6,349 nucleotides of DNA. Source: an uncultured Collinsella sp. (GTDB lineage: Bacteria > Actinomycetota > Coriobacteriia > Coriobacteriales > Coriobacteriaceae). Below, in pieces: positions 4,725 through 6,349 of this stretch (within the stretch, counting starts at the first letter, position 1; the number at the start of each line of letters is the position of its first letter). Both the position numbers and the translations under genes were made by a program. A model generated the notes under the pieces. It saw only the letters and a list, made by a program, of their open reading frames with translations. It was not told the DNA's origin and searched no databases. The stretch spans positions 1 through 6,349 of the forward strand of contig CAUCXP010000094.1 in NCBI GenBank assembly GCA_958446785.1. Direction: 5' to 3'.

Positions 4725-6343
4725 TGACTGACGTGCGAGAGGCCGCGCAGAACCTGATCGAGTACGCCATCCACCGATCGATGATCGGCCAGGACGACCG
4801 GATCTGGGCATACAACACCATTTTGGAGTGCATCGGCGCCACGGGTCCCGCACTCGATATGGCCTGGGCGCTCCAGGTTGAGAAACTCTCGCTCTTGCAC
4901 CCCAATACCCTGCCCGACTTTGATCTTGAAGGCACGCTTGCCGCGCTTGCCGAGGCCGCCGTTGCCAACGGTGCTGCCGAGGACACGGCATCGGGGCGCG
5001 ACCGCCTCGCCATGCGCATCATGGGCGCGCTCATGCCGAGGCCTTCGGTTGTAAACGAAGAGTTCAATGGGCGTATGGGCGTCAACGAGCCCCGCGCCGC
5101 GACCGACTGGTTCTACGGCCTGTGCTGCGATGCCGGCTATGTGCGCCGCGCCGCCATCGCACGCAACATCAAATGGAGCACCCCCACCAACTGGGGCGAT
5201 CTTGAGATCACCATCAACCTGTCAAAGCCTGAGAAGGACCCGCGCGACATTGCCGCGGCCGGCGCCGCAAAGAACACGGGCGAGAAGTATCCCGCCTGCC
5301 AGCTCTGCATCGAAAACGAGGGCTATCCCGGACGCTCCGCCGCAGCCGACGGCGGCGCTCACCCCGCTCGCCAGAACCTGCGCATTATCCCCATCCAGCT
5401 CAACGGCGAGCGCTGGGGTTTCCAGTACAGCCCGTACGCGTACTTTAACGAGCATTGCATTGCCATGAGCTCCGAGCATCGTCCGATGCACGTCGACCGC
5501 AAGGGCCTGACCTGCCTGCTCGACTTTGTGGACCTGTTCCCGCATTACTTCATCGGCTCCAACGCCGACCTGCCTATCGTGGGCGGCTCGATTCTGTCGC
5601 ACGACCACTTCCAGGGCGGCGCGCACGAGTTCCCCATGATGCATGCCGCCGAGGTCTCGCAGTTTAGCATGCCCGGTTTTGACCAGGTCACCGGCACTGT
5701 GCTGCAGTGGCCGCTCTCGGTGCTGCGCCTGCGCTCGCATGACCGCGCCCAGCTGCTCGACGCTGCCGAGAAGATTATCCTCGCCTGGCGCGAGTGGACC
5801 GACGAGTCTGTGGGCGTTATCGCGCACACGGCCGACGGCGTAGCGCACAACACCGTGACGCCCGTCATCCGCCGCGTCGACTCCCGCTGCAACGCCGGCG
5901 GCGAGATTTACGAGGCCTACCTGGCGCTTCGCTGCAATATCACGACCGACGAGCATCCGCTGGGCGTTTTCCACCCGCATGCCGAGTATCACCACATTAA
6001 GAAGGAGAACATCGGCCTCATCGAGGTCATGGGCCTGGCTATTCTTCCGCCGCGCCTGGTTTCCGAGCTCGGCGCTGTCCGCGAGCACCTGCTGGCAGCC
6101 AAGGCCGATGCCAGCTACGACCTTGCCGCAGCGCTCGAGAGCGACGATCTTTGCCGTAGCCACGCCGCATGGGCCGCGGATGTCTTTGCTCGCCGCGCGA
6201 ACGAGCTTACGGTGGACAACGCCATCGGCATCCTGCACGAGGAGGTCGGCGTGGTGTTTGGCCACGTGCTCGACAACGCCGGCGTCTTTAAGTGGGACGA
6301 AGCCGGCCGCGCCGCCCAACAGCGCTTTATCGACTCACTGTAA
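4715..6343 (+). CDS. galT: UDP-glucose--hexose-1-phosphate uridylyltransferase, class II (GalT)
   Basis: 542 aa, somewhat longer than the roughly 490-500 aa I expect for class II (Firmicutes-type) GalT and far longer than the 350-aa E. coli type. It swaps UMP between UDP-glucose and galactose-1-phosphate, yielding UDP-galactose and glucose-1-phosphate. The catalytic motif SILSHDHFQGG (292-302) carries the HxHxQ core, with H298 the expected uridylylated nucleophile. Other class-typical stretches are WSTPTNWGDLEITINLSKPEKDP (153-175, key residues N159, W160 and K171), YPACQLCIENEGYPGR (192-207) and QYSPYAYFNEHCI (237-249). C195 and C198 (CQLC) could bind metal, but this is not established. The start overlaps galK by 10 bp (ATG 4715), implying translational coupling; an alternative start at 4724 would remove three residues. 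Extra length lies partly in an Ala-rich stretch at about 75-95. GalE, needed to recycle UDP-galactose, is not in the window. Confidence 0.95.
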   Translation: MAVMTDVREAAQNLIEYAIHRSMIGQDDRIWAYNTILECIGATGPALDMAWALQVEKLSLLHPNTLPDFDLEGTLAALAEAAVANGAAEDTASGRDRLAMRIMGALMPRPSVVNEEFNGRMGVNEPRAATDWFYGLCCDAGYVRRAAIARNIKWSTPTNWGDLEITINLSKPEKDPRDIAAAGAAKNTGEKYPACQLCIENEGYPGRSAAADGGAHPARQNLRIIPIQLNGERWGFQYSPYAYFNEHCIAMSSEHRPMHVDRKGLTCLLDFVDLFPHYFIGSNADLPIVGGSILSHDHFQGGAHEFPMMHAAEVSQFSMPGFDQVTGTVLQWPLSVLRLRSHDRAQLLDAAEKIILAWREWTDESVGVIAHTADGVAHNTVTPVIRRVDSRCNAGGEIYEAYLALRCNITTDEHPLGVFHPHAEYHHIKKENIGLIEVMGLAILPPRLVSELGAVREHLLAAKADASYDLAAALESDDLCRSHAAWAADVFARRANELTVDNAIGILHEEVGVVFGHVLDNAGVFKWDEAGRAAQQRFIDSL

Positions 6344-6349
6344 TGATCC

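Noticed and set aside
3783..4991. 402-codon open frame on the minus strand opposite galK
   Set aside because: It is a codon-bias shadow: galK and galT on the + strand show full family motifs, while this frame is low-complexity Ala/Gly/Val/Leu-rich, has no recognisable domain and crosses the galK-galT junction.
5222..6319. 365-codon open frame on the minus strand opposite galT
   Set aside because: The galT reading covers it with the catalytic HDHFQGG motif. The antisense frame has no domain and arises from high third-position GC.
1..6349. CRISPR arrays, tRNA or rRNA genes, insertion sequences, toxin-antitoxin or phage genes
   Set aside because: No spaced direct repeats, cloverleaf-like segments, transposase motifs or small paired genes were seen on either strand.

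Overview
The window is GC-rich, densely coded bacterial DNA. The likeliest source is an anaerobic or microaerophilic actinobacterium of the Coriobacteriia (Collinsella or a close relative). This is inferred from the codon usage, the class II (Firmicutes/Coriobacteria-type) GalT, the gut-anaerobe variant of galactokinase, and a rubredoxin-less flavodiiron protein. No rRNA or other taxonomic marker is present, so the assignment is moderate.

Layout from left to right: (1) the 3' 260 codons of a DeoR-family sugar-phosphate-sensing regulator on the + strand, missing only its first few residues at the window edge; (2) a 14-bp perfect hairpin between convergent genes, whose U-rich tail points towards the minus strand; (3) a minus-strand A-type flavoprotein / flavodiiron protein (FprA) with all six di-iron ligands, its own extended -10 promoter and a 7-bp dyad next to its Shine-Dalgarno site; (4) a minus-strand LacI/GalR-family repressor starting at GTG; (5) a 338-bp divergent regulatory region; (6) a + strand galK-galT operon whose genes overlap by 10 bp.

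The most informative part is the divergent region. The same 13-mer, TGTTAACGTACTC, occurs three times: once in the lacI leader, once at the predicted galK transcription start (inverted), and once in the galK leader. Each copy is centred on a CpG and fits the LacI/GalR half-site pattern TG-N3-AC|GT-N3-CA. The simplest reading is a local galactose switch. The LacI-type protein represses galKT and probably itself, and is released by galactose or a galactoside. GalK and GalT then convert galactose to galactose-1-phosphate and exchange it for glucose-1-phosphate through UDP-sugars. GalE and GalM are not in the window.

Nothing here is a wholly new system. The points worth a second look are the triple operator, the hairpin carrying a REP-like core, the dyad controlling fprA, and the non-canonical galactokinase signature.
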